From Herpetomonas samuelpessoai (lineage: Eukaryota; Euglenozoa; Kinetoplastea; Trypanosomatida; Trypanosomatidae): a stretch of DNA of 64,000 nt. Position 1 is the first letter of the stretch. Every line of letters starts with the position of its first letter. The stretch covers positions 186,001-250,000 of the forward strand of contig JASAOC010002132.1 of the NCBI GenBank assembly GCA_030849835.1, given 5' to 3'. The notes beneath the pieces are model-generated. The model saw only the letters and a program-made list of their open reading frames with translations, was not told the DNA's origin and ran no database searches. The position numbers and the translations under genes were made by a program. Shown here in pieces: positions 38,161-47,400 of this stretch.

Positions 38161-41148
38161 TTACACCGTTCTATGTTGAGCGCGCACAGCTTTGATCGCC
38201 TCCTGGTGAGCACGTGCAAAGCGCCGGTGAACCGGCAGCTCCGCCTCTGCCAGGAGCCGCTGCTGCTGCGCCAATACCAGCAGCTGCTGCTGTCTCGCCT
38301 CGTCGCGACTCGCCCGTTCCACATCTGCGAACGATGTCTGTCCCGCCGTCGTTGCGCACGGTACGCCGGCAGCGCCTGAAGCACCAGCGGCCACCGCAAC
38401 CCCAGCAGCATCGTCTCTTGTGACCGTGTCCTCATCCGCTCGGCCGGGAGCGGCACCGCATGGTGGTGGTCGCGGGTCACGGGACCGACTCGTTGCTTCG
38501 GCCAGCACGTCAAAGTACGATGGCCTCTGCACAATCGTGGTGGTGGGCATGCGTAGGGCATTCAGCAGCTGCAGCCGCAGACTAGCCTCCCGCTGTCCTG
38601 CCTCGGCCTTCGCCACGCGCAGCGCCTCCACAGTGGAAGAGAGAGATTCGACTTGCTCCTGCAGGCACCGCACGCGCCGCTCGCTTTCAAGAGAGGATAC
38701 TCCCGCGCGCTGTTGCAGGGAGGCCTGAAGAATCGATTGGGAGAAATCGAGGGCCTGCTCGTCTTCCAAGACCTTCCGCCGCGTTGCTTCCGCTGCAACA
38801 ATATCCGTCTTGAGACGCTGCTCCAATGCCTTCGCAGCGGCCTCCACCTCCCAGGTTGCATGGTGCACCTGCAACACCCGAGTGGTTTCCGCCTGCACGA
38901 GATTGACCGGAAGCGAAGCGGCGCAGTGTGCGAGGAGCTGGCGCGTATGGGCCTCGTGCTCACACCATTGCACACGGCATCGCTCCTCTTCCTTCGCCAA
39001 GGAGGCCAAGAGGGAGGACACAAATCCGTTCATGAACGTCTCGTGTTGAGTACAGTTCTCGCACGTGCGAACAGCAAGGTTCTCGGCATTGGCTCCCATT
39101 CGGGCTTCACGAGGGGCGTCCTCACCAGCGTCTCTGTGGCCTTCTCCCTGTGTTTCATTCGGCAGTACTGCACCCTCGAGGGGGTCAAAGAGCGTCATGG
39201 TTCCCTTGGAGCGAATCCCTTCGCGGGCAGCCCGCTGCCTCGCGCACTCTTCCTGCGCAAGCATCGCAAAGCACTGCACGGGTGACGTTGGCCGCTCGGT
39301 CATCTTTTCACGCGCCTGGCGCTGCCACACTTCCTTGGCCTCGCGCACAGAGGCTTCTTGTCTCTCGCGAAGTTGGCACAGTGCCTCGTCCTTCTTCCCC
39401 AGTTCTTCCTGCACCGAAGTCAGGCGGCCTAGCAGCTCATGCTCACGCTCCTGGTGGGCACGCTGCAGCGTCTCAAGCTGTGCGTTTGTGCGCGCCAAGT
39501 TTACACCCATGGTCGTGAGGGCGTCCTCTAGAAACTGACGGTGCTCACGGTTTTCGTTCTCGATTGCCTCCTTCTCCGCCAGTTGCGCCGCCTCCTTCTC
39601 AGCGGAGATGGGTATGCGGACAGGCCCACCCGTGACACCTTGAACAGGTGAAACGTCCGTCGTTGGGTTCCTTGGGAGAGGGAGACCTCCACGGCTCTGT
39701 GAAGCTCGTCGGTGCCAGTCTGCATCCACGGCGTCGGCCGCACCGCCGTGCTTCTCCATCAAACGGGAGAACGGAGGCAAGAACAAAAGTGTAGGCGCCT
39801 CTAGCAGGTTGCCCGCCTGGAATGGGTCATCGCACCGATGCCGGTGCCGGCCGTGATTTCGATGTTTGTCGCCATCGACACCACAGCAGGAACGGTTTGA
39901 AGAACCCGTTGAGGAGCGACAGACGGAGCAACACGACGACGCATTCTCGCACTGACTGCATGAGCACGACGGAGACGAAGAGCACACTGAGTCTGACGTA
40001 CTGATGTTGACGCCGTCTCCACAGTTGTCCTGATGGCGACACGTGCAGCTGGAAACGCAGCCACATGAAGCGGAATAGGATCCAGAAGAGGCATCGCTCC
40101 CGTGATTCACACGGTGTCTCTCTGCATTCCTTGGTCCCATCACCGACTTGCTGGCACGGTGCTCTTGTTGAAGGAGGCGTTGATAATGAACATCAGGGAG
40201 TGCAAGCCGTCCCGAAAGTGAAGGGTACAGCTGCTCGTTCCGCTTCGCCTCGTATTCGCGCAAGGCGGCGGATATCACATCCACGGTAAGCGCGGCACCG
40301 GCTTCAGGGACTTTGATGGCAACGTCTTCCTTGGTTCGCTTACTGACACACGGATCCGCAAGCGACTTTACAGTGAGCTGGCGTAGCATGCGATCATTGT
40401 CCTGTGTACCTGTGGTGAGTTGTCTCTCCGCGAGAAGGTGCAGTTCGCGAGAGGTTTCACTATCGCTATCGGTGTCCGTGTCGGGCATATCAATTACCAC
40501 GCTTTCAGAAGGTGATGTCATCGACGCCGGGTGGGGCATCCGAGTAGCGAGGAGGGCATCGAGTCGAACAGGAGATGCGATGGTGGCCTTCTCGTGCGAA
40601 TCGTTCACCTGGGGAGCCACCGCACCGACTTGCGGTGGCATACTTGAGGCCGGAAACTGAAAAGACGACGAAGAGGTAGAATCGTACGATGAATGGCCAC
40701 CAGAAAGGTGTGAAGGACGCGAGGCTGCAGAATCAGCTTCGTGGTCGTCGTTGGAGGAAGAATACGAATACGAGTAGGAGTAAGAGCCTCCGTCGCTCGC
40801 CGACGCCGCATCTGCAGCGCGTACAATGCCTGACGGCACTGCGTTCCCGCTAAGTAAACGGGAAGGCTCCCATCCTTGATGGTAGTGCGGTACGACTGGA
40901 TGCGGCCCTTGTACACCTGACAGGATGGCCGAGGAAGGGGATGCAGCAGACGCAGGGCTCTGACCAGATAACGCGGAGCGCTTTGCAGCCACGCTACCAG
41001 TAAGCTCTATCGTCCGCCGTGGCGCAGCGTCAGGGGTAGCGGTCGTGGCGGCGTCTGATTGCTGTAGGTTGTTGTTCTCTGAATCAACGGTTTCCTCCCG
41101 CCCGTTGAGGAAAAATCGCCGGTTGCCACTGCCACTGATGGTGGTCAT
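38161..41148 (-). CDS. Coiled-coil protein with a Cys/His-rich island (995 aa)
   Basis: I do not recognise the family. The first ATG is at 41148 (MTTISGSGNRRFFLNG); the frame continues three codons further upstream only from TTG. Residues 1-350 are Ser-rich and disordered, with a Ser-Tyr alternating run (SYSYSYSYSS). From Cys362 about fifteen Cys fall within some 75 residues in patterns such as CGC, CTC, CSCSQC and CC, and are followed by a His/Arg patch (KHRNHGRHRHR); this could bind metal. From about residue 514 to 620 and again from about 725 to 890 there are long heptad-like helices (for example QLETLQRAHQEREHELLGRL), suggesting a coiled-coil dimer or filament-associated protein. A CENC motif near residue 700 adds two more Cys. 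No signal peptide or membrane segment is visible. Function is unknown. Confidence 0.88.
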   Translation of the reverse strand: MTTISGSGNRRFFLNGREETVDSENNNLQQSDAATTATPDAAPRRTIELTGSVAAKRSALSGQSPASAASPSSAILSGVQGPHPVVPHYHQGWEPSRLLSGNAVPSGIVRAADAASASDGGSYSYSYSYSSSNDDHEADSAASRPSHLSGGHSSYDSTSSSSFQFPASSMPPQVGAVAPQVNDSHEKATIASPVRLDALLATRMPHPASMTSPSESVVIDMPDTDTDSDSETSRELHLLAERQLTTGTQDNDRMLRQLTVKSLADPCVSKRTKEDVAIKVPEAGAALTVDVISAALREYEAKRNEQLYPSLSGRLALPDVHYQRLLQQEHRASKSVMGPRNAERHRVNHGSDASSGSYSASCGCVSSCTCRHQDNCGDGVNISTSDSVCSSSPSCSCSQCENASSCCSVCRSSTGSSNRSCCGVDGDKHRNHGRHRHRCDDPFQAGNLLEAPTLLFLPPFSRLMEKHGGAADAVDADWHRRASQSRGGLPLPRNPTTDVSPVQGVTGGPVRIPISAEKEAAQLAEKEAIENENREHRQFLEDALTTMGVNLARTNAQLETLQRAHQEREHELLGRLTSVQEELGKKDEALCQLRERQEASVREAKEVWQRQAREKMTERPTSPVQCFAMLAQEECARQRAAREGIRSKGTMTLFDPLEGAVLPNETQGEGHRDAGEDAPREARMGANAENLAVRTCENCTQHETFMNGFVSSLLASLAKEEERCRVQWCEHEAHTRQLLAHCAASLPVNLVQAETTRVLQVHHATWEVEAAAKALEQRLKTDIVAAEATRRKVLEDEQALDFSQSILQASLQQRAGVSSLESERRVRCLQEQVESLSSTVEALRVAKAEAGQREASLRLQLLNALRMPTTTIVQRPSYFDVLAEATSRSRDPRPPPCGAAPGRADEDTVTRDDAAGVAVAAGASGAAGVPCATTAGQTSFADVERASRDEARQQQLLVLAQQQRLLAEAELPVHRRFARAHQEAIKAVRAQHRTV

Positions 41149-41183
41149 CGTCAACAAAGCGTTGTGATGAAGTGATTGCGACC

Positions 41184-41210
41184 AGAGAGAGAGAGAGAGA
41201 GAGAGAAAGA
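41184..41210 (+). repeat. GA microsatellite in the leader of the coiled-coil gene
   Basis: Thirteen or so GA units sit 36-62 bases upstream of the ATG at 41148, reading as a CU repeat on the transcript. No AG lies between this tract and the ATG, so it may sit inside the mature leader rather than act as the acceptor's own tract. Confidence 0.8.
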
Positions 41211-41224
41211 GATCGTGAAGGATT

Positions 41225-41245
41225 CTATAAGAAACACAAAGATAA
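41225..41245 (-). promoter_or_regulatory. Possible spliced-leader acceptor for the coiled-coil gene
   Basis: The minus strand reads CTTTGTGTTTCTTATAG, with the AG at 41226-41225. It is the closest AG upstream of the CU repeat. The implied leader of about 76 nt would contain the whole CU repeat. Confidence 0.4.
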
Positions 41246-42456
41246 TTGTTTTATATGTGTATGTGTGAAGGTTCTCTATCCAAAGGTTTGCACCTCCCAA
41301 AGTTGAGAAACTTGTGCGGGAAGGAAATGTGCTCTGTTATTTATCGTTTTAAAGCGAAGGAATTCTGATTTTCCCCACTGTTTCGTGCGGAAGCCTATGC
41401 AGGAACGCAGACAAAGCGAGTCGAGCGAAGAAAAAGGCGGGAATAATTTTTGTCATAGAGTCGCGGAGCCTGCGGATTCTCTTGCCCAAACCCAAAGCGG
41501 TCATCAAGGAAGAGGTGCGTTTGATCTATTTTTTCTTCCATCTCTTCTTGCTCTGCTTCTGGTGCAGTTAACGTGTTGTGGTGGTCGTTGCTGTTCTTTT
41601 TTTTTTCAAAAAAAAAAAAAGAATGCTCCTCCGTGGCAGCCTTTTCTGCGTCCACATCCCAACCCTCTACATGACTGGGGGACTTTCGGTTAGCCCTTTG
41701 CGTCGTCAGAATTCCATTTTCGTGTTGTCGTTTTTTTTTCCTTTGCAGAGAGGATATAAACCGTGGAGCCCTTCGCCGATAGGAACCTGCACCTTCTTGC
41801 CTTCCCATCATATGAAACACCTTCCCACATTCTAGGCCGCTGGTTGCGTAGTGTCGCACACGAGTGCAGCAGCAGCACGTGCAAGGAGGAAAGCACACGT
41901 TCCCGTTGCTGCAGGCAACGGAAGAAGCCAAGAGAACAGGGCACAAGACGGTGGATGAAGGAAACATGGATGTATGTAAGAATCCGCAGAGAGGAGAAGA
42001 ACGAGCCATACAATGAAACATTCATTTGCAGAAAACAAAGAATGCAGAAAAGGGAGATGTAAGGAGACTGCGGAAACGCAGAGGAAACGTGGAAGGAAGA
42101 AGAGAAGATGAAAACACAGACACACAGACACAGAGACATACACACACATATTGGTAAAGAAGTGGGAATGGTAGGCAAGAGAGATACCAACAGGGCTAAA
42201 AGTACGTCCGACCGACCACAACCACAGCATGCAAGCGCACAGGTGAATGTGATCTCTGAACAACAATGAAGAGAAAGCACAAGTCGCCTTTCTTGTTAGT
42301 TTCTTTCCTCATCCTGTGCGTCGCCGGAAGCGCACACACGTCATGTCCAGCATACATTCTGGCCTTTCTGCTCGTGAGTCGGCCTGTGTGTATTTCATGT
42401 ATTTCAATAGCCTAAACACACTCGCCCCCAAGAAGACCCAGTAGCCTACTCGTCTC

Positions 42457-43533
42457 TTAGAGACTCGGCACCGCCAGCTTAGGGACCTCATTCAAGTCAA
42501 CGTTGCCTCCCGTGATCACGATGGCGACGCGGCGGTACTTGGAGAGCTCTGGCGGACGCGCAAGCACAGCGGCCACGGCCATGGCGGCCTTCGTGTCCAC
42601 GACCAGCTTGCAGCGCTCGTACACGTACCGGAAGGCGTAGCGAATCTCATCGTCGTTGACGTTGATGATGCCGTTCACGAGACGGGCCTGCGCGTGCTGG
42701 TAGCGGCTCGAGAGGAGTTTGTCAATGTCGTCGCCCTGCAGCACACGTTGTTCCGCGGGAACCGGAACGGACGGCGTCACCGACTTGCGTTTGTGACCAT
42801 CACGCGGCACATCGTGTTTCTCGGCGGGATCGGCGCTGATGTCCCCACGCTTAAAGTACGCGAACTCGTCGCAGATGTCCTTGGAGGTCGGCCGGCAGCC
42901 AAAGACAGCCACGTTTGGCTTCATGGCCTTGAGCGCCACCGCCAGCCCCGTAAAGAGCGAGCCGCCCCCCATGGGTGACACCACGCAGTCAATCTGGCAG
43001 TCCGTCTGCAGCATCATTTCAACGCCAATGGTGCCGTAGCCCGTGATCACGTGCTTGTCCTTGTACGGGTGCACGAACACAGCCTTGTGATGCACCTTAC
43101 CCTCTATCTTGTTGTACTTCTCCATAAGGGCATCGGTGGCCGCACCCCTGGCCTCCGGAGTGGGGTCGCTCTCCACGTATTCACCGCCGTAGTGATGAAT
43201 GGATTTGGTGATGCTGTCGGGCAGGCCTTTAGGGATCACCACACGCGCCGTCGCCTGAAACCCGCTGGCCGCGCACGACAGCGCCGCGCCACCGTTGGCG
43301 GTCGAGAAGGTCACAAACGTGTCCACATCCAACTCGCGCTCCTTGGTGCGAATGACCTTGTACATGTGTCCGCGCAGATGGTAGCTCCCTGTGCGCTGCA
43401 GATTCTCACACTTGAGGTAGACCGTTTCGTGACCAGCCTTGGTGGCCAGGGCATTGCTCTTGATGATCGGGGTCTCGTAGACGTATCCCTGCAGAGACCT
43501 GCGGGCCGCCATAATATCCCCAATTGACGTCAT
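42457..43533 (-). CDS. Threonine dehydratase / serine racemase-like protein lacking the PLP lysine (358 aa)
   Basis: The fold is that of PLP fold-type II enzymes such as threonine ammonia-lyase and serine racemase. YLKCENLQRTGSYHLRGH at residues 39-56 aligns with the family's K-E-N-L-Q-TGSFK-RGA block. A poly-Gly phosphate-binding loop (SPMGGGSLFTG), the helix VNDDEIRYAFRYVYERCKL and the C-terminal ITGGNVDLNEV all fit. The lysine that forms the Schiff base with PLP is replaced by His52 (codon CAT). The family's SSGNH loop is also altered, to STANGG (residues 77-82), with the His lost. The length is close to the eukaryotic racemase/dehydratase norm of about 340. A short charged insertion (KHDVPRDGHKRKS) lies in the C-terminal half. 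The start is the first ATG, with a good acceptor upstream. The reading frame is intact and the codon use matches its neighbours, so I infer a maintained non-classical or non-catalytic protein rather than a decaying gene. Confidence 0.92.
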   Translation of the reverse strand: MTSIGDIMAARRSLQGYVYETPIIKSNALATKAGHETVYLKCENLQRTGSYHLRGHMYKVIRTKERELDVDTFVTFSTANGGAALSCAASGFQATARVVIPKGLPDSITKSIHHYGGEYVESDPTPEARGAATDALMEKYNKIEGKVHHKAVFVHPYKDKHVITGYGTIGVEMMLQTDCQIDCVVSPMGGGSLFTGLAVALKAMKPNVAVFGCRPTSKDICDEFAYFKRGDISADPAEKHDVPRDGHKRKSVTPSVPVPAEQRVLQGDDIDKLLSSRYQHAQARLVNGIINVNDDEIRYAFRYVYERCKLVVDTKAAMAVAAVLARPPELSKYRRVAIVITGGNVDLNEVPKLAVPSL

Positions 43534-44489
43534 GGTTTCAGGCTTTGCTACGTGTCCAAGTCTTGATGTGTGGAGGCGAGGTGATCGTTCAGTCCCTCAG
43601 CAGGTGTGAATGCTTCGCTAACGTTTCCCGGAGGGTACAAGGGTGGGAAGCCGTACAACTGAGGATGGAAAGCACCGGAAAAGAAAGAAGAGAACGAAGA
43701 GAGAAGCAACGGGTAGAAAGACAAACAAAAGGAGGAGGAGGCAAGTCTTTTGATGATTCCTTCGAGTAGTTGGACCAAAGTTTCCGTGGTGTGGGAGCCT
43801 TTGCGATATACAATATCAAAGAATGAGAGTAAAAGAGAAGGCTGAAACGCCAGAGACGTGCGGGCGTATGGCGCGCAGTTTTGGTTGGATATACAATAGA
43901 CGTACTGACAGAAAATAGCGGCTATGGTGAGAGAGAGAGAGAGTGAGCTGAATGATTAGCAAACTGTTGGACGAGGAGGTTTGCCCCAATGAAAAAAAAA
44001 AAAAAGAGGAACGTGAATGAGAAGACATTTTTTTTGATGGGGAAAAGAACCCGCCAGACAAATGTTTGAGCGAGGCCCATAAAGGACAAGTCGCTCCCGT
44101 GCATCACGAAGCAGTCGACTCCATGACTTTGTTTCCCTTCCTTCGATCCCATCAATCCTTCGGTGCTCTTGTGCGAATTGCTCAGAGCGCAAAGGGGGAA
44201 ACGACACAAAAACAAGGATGCCTTGCTCATGACATAAACAGCTAATCGTTGCGAAGAGAAGGGGAGGGGGGAGGAGGAAGCTGTACGTTTCTCCTTGGTT
44301 ATCTTCTTTCGAGAGGTGTTTGTCGAACTCTTCAGTTGCGTTATAAAGACCAGAGGGACCTGTGTAGAATAGCGGTGTGAAACGCTTTTATTTACGCAAC
44401 GAGGGAGAACACGAAGAAACGAGAAAAAAAATGGGGCAAGGAACAACGCTCCGTCCGTCTCCTACGCAGACGCCATCACACCAGTCGCC
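43534..44489. other. Spacer between the YEATS gene and the dehydratase-like gene (0.96 kb)
   Basis: It holds the 3' UTR of the YEATS gene and the leader of the dehydratase-like gene. It has plus-strand purine bias with an A13 run near 43991 and a short GA repeat near 43929. I see no gene. Confidence 0.55.
43659..43708 (-). promoter_or_regulatory. Predicted spliced-leader acceptor for the dehydratase-like gene
   Basis: The minus strand has a long CU-rich stretch (CTTCTCTCTTCGTTCTCTTC and onward) ending in CCATCCTCAG, with the AG at 43660-43659. The leader of about 125 nt has no ATG before 43533. Confidence 0.6.
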
Positions 44490-47400
44490 TTACGCCTGGC
44501 GCAGACACAGGGCCGCCTGCCGCCTGGTCGCCTCCTCCCTCATCTTGTGAATCGCCTCCTGCAGTGCGTCCTTCATGGCCACGAGTTGTGCCACATCCGC
44601 TGCCTCGCCCACCTGCAGCTTAGGCTCGCCGGAGGCAAACGCAAGCGCAGAGCCGGCGGTACCGCCGTGTGGCGCCTGTGCGGCTGATGGCGGCACAGAC
44701 GCCCCCGTAGTAGCGCCGATAGGCAGCAGGCCGCGGCTGCTGAGGAGAGCCACAGCCGCAGCAGCCGCGGCGGCAGAAGTATGGTGTGAGCGCGACGACG
44801 ACGATGGATGTGCCGGCGAGGTGGAAGTCATCACACCAGTGAAGGGGTCAAGCGCCATGCTGGCGGTGGTGGGGCCATGATGAGGAGACGTCGCAGGTGC
44901 CCCGCTCGCGGGGGTGTCCGTCGTCACGCCAGGAATGGCGTCGGTGTACAGGGGGAAGCGTAGGCGGCCATCCATCGCGACAGGCATGAGGGCGGCGAAC
45001 GTCTTGCCGCGACTCTCTGTATTCATCTGCATGGTCTCTTCTTCCTCCTCCTCCTCCTCCGTCTTCACCTCCTCGCCACTCCCAAATGTGCGACAAAAGA
45101 GAGCCACGTGCGGGTTCCTTGCCGCGGTGCCGTCGCCCTCTCCCGCTCCGCCCTTTCCCTTTCTCTGCAAAAGGGCTAGGACAGCAGCCCCAAGCTCCAT
45201 CGCGTGTGGTCGTACGGTGCGCGCAAACAGCAAAGCACACGACGCCACGAGCGAGTCGCACTCCTCGCCCCCGTTGACGTGCTCCCTCGGTGAATCCCAC
45301 ACAGACGAAGGGGCGCTCGTCGTGCTCTCGTTTGTGAGCGCCGCGAGGAGCGTGGCTGCGGCGAGGTCGTACTCGACGTCGGTGACAGGAAAGCACGACG
45401 AGGCCATTCGCGCGAAAAAGGAGGTGTGCAGCTGACGCAGTCGCCGCTGAGTGAACTTCCCTTTGGAGCGCGCCTCCTTGTCGTCTTCAGCGAGGCCGTC
45501 CCTCTCCTCGCCCTCGCCGTGCGTCTCCGCCTCCGCCTTTACCTTTGTCGTTGGTCGCGGTGGTTTCTGTGCGTGCTGCGACGAGGCGGTCATGTTCTGG
45601 GAGTGCGCCACCAGCTCCTCGGTGAGTTGCGGGAACAGCCGACCGCGTGAGCAGAGCAATGAGAAGTCCAGCCATCCCTGCGCGTGCGCCTCTTTTGCCA
45701 CGCTGGAGAGGTAAGAGAGGGTAAAGAGAATATCCTTCTCTGCTGCGTTGCCGTGCGTGCTGATGTGGTTCCACGGTGTGACCCCTCCAGACCTACCGCC
45801 ACCGCTCCCCCAACTGCCGTTGGCCATCCTGTCGGTGGTGTCATGACTCTCGCCCAGGCCCGCAGACGTTGGCTGTGCCGCGGTTGGCGCGCCGTGCTGC
45901 AGTTGCGCGGCATAGGAGGCTACGCTGGCAAGAAAGGAAGACTGTGCCCACGCCTGAGAAGCCGAAGGTGACGACGACGACACTGCAGGCATGCTGCTCG
46001 ACGAACCCGCGCGTGGTGTCAGGCCGTTAGAGAGCAAGTACACCTGCAGGGCATCCCGCAGTTTCGACTCCAACACGGCCGCACTCCGCAGGAGTCGGCG
46101 ATCCGCCCGCACGGCGCGCGTCGATTCCTTGAGAATGTTTTGCAACACCCGGATCCGCTCTTCGCACTGATGAACCCGTGCTACACACGCAGACTCCGTC
46201 ATGGGCAAGACCTCCTCAGAGCCCTCATCCTTCTCTTTCTTGCCGCTGCTCGACGCAGCATTTCCCTGTGCGCCATTAGTCTCTTTTTTCACTGCCGTCA
46301 TGTCAGAGTCCTTTTCTGCAACAAAGGAACGGTTGCGCTTCCGCTCCTCGTAGTTCTTCACAAGGGACTCGTGGCGAGCCGCCTCCTTCTGCAGCATCTT
46401 CACCAACCCTACGTACTGCCGGACGCACGTGTGTGCGTGGGTCAAGCTGTGCAAGGGAATGACGAGCTCGTCGTAGTGCTCCGTCACCACAGGCTCGGTG
46501 ACAAGCGTGTAGCCCAAATGCTCGATCCGCTTTGGTGCGCGAATGTCTCCTCTTGGTGGAATAAGCGGCGCGCTCTTTTGGCGGTGCGAGAAGCGAAGCA
46601 GGTGGCTCAGTACCGCCACGTTGCCCCGATGGCCCACGCGTAAGATGGACGGACCGGAATTGCCTGCACCCGACGTCGCCGCGCCAGCTGCCGCCGCAGC
46701 GTATCGACCACGGCGGGAGGGTTTCGGGCCACGCTTCTTAGGGGCAGGAGCAGCCGGAGCAGCCGGGAACGCACTCCCAGGGGGCGCCATGGTACCGCCT
46801 GGTGTTGTGGTTGCTGCGGTCGCCGACGGCGCCAGCGACGACGTTGGGGATTGAAGGGAGGACGACAGCACCGAGTCCCCTGCGCCTCCGCCTGGGGCGT
46901 TGCCGTCCTCGCTCGTGGTGGCGCCCCCCACGCTGGAGCGGCTGCCGAAGCCAATGAGCCCAGAGAGCGAGGGCTGACGTTTGAGGGGGACGGCACCGCG
47001 AGATAGGCTGAACTCGTCCTTGACGCCGAGGCCCTGGCCTCCTTGCCGGGGGTAGACGTCGTCCTCGTTGTCGTCGTCCGGTCCGTCCTTCTTTTCTTCT
47101 TCGCGGTTCACGAGGTAATCTCTGATGAGGTCGAAAAGTTCTGCCTCCTCCGCCTCGCCAACGACAGCGTCCTCGTAGTCTTGTGACTTCATGGCGTCGG
47201 CTCCGTCGGTTGCGTGTGACGCCACCGCGGTGGGGTAAAGCTCAGAAAACGGCTCGCACACGTTCCCGTCCGGCAGGGCGTAGGGGTTTGCGTCAGGATT
47301 CAAGTGAGGCGGCAGAAAGGGGCCACGGTAGTACAAGGAACGCGCCGCGCTGTTGAAGTTCACGTCAAGGAAACTGTCGACGAGGGTATTGGTGTCGGTG

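Larger units (their letters stand above)
41149..42456. other. Spacer between the dehydratase-like gene and the coiled-coil gene (1.3 kb)
   Basis: It holds the presumed 3' UTR of the dehydratase-like gene. A T-run/A-run pair near 41597-41620 (plus strand) can form a short hairpin, and CA-rich simple sequence lies near 42114-42150. I see no gene. Confidence 0.55.

Noticed and set aside
41597-41620. T-run/A-run palindrome as a transcription terminator
   Set aside because: It lies inside a co-directional unit with genes continuing on both sides, and such homopolymer pairs are common in these spacers.
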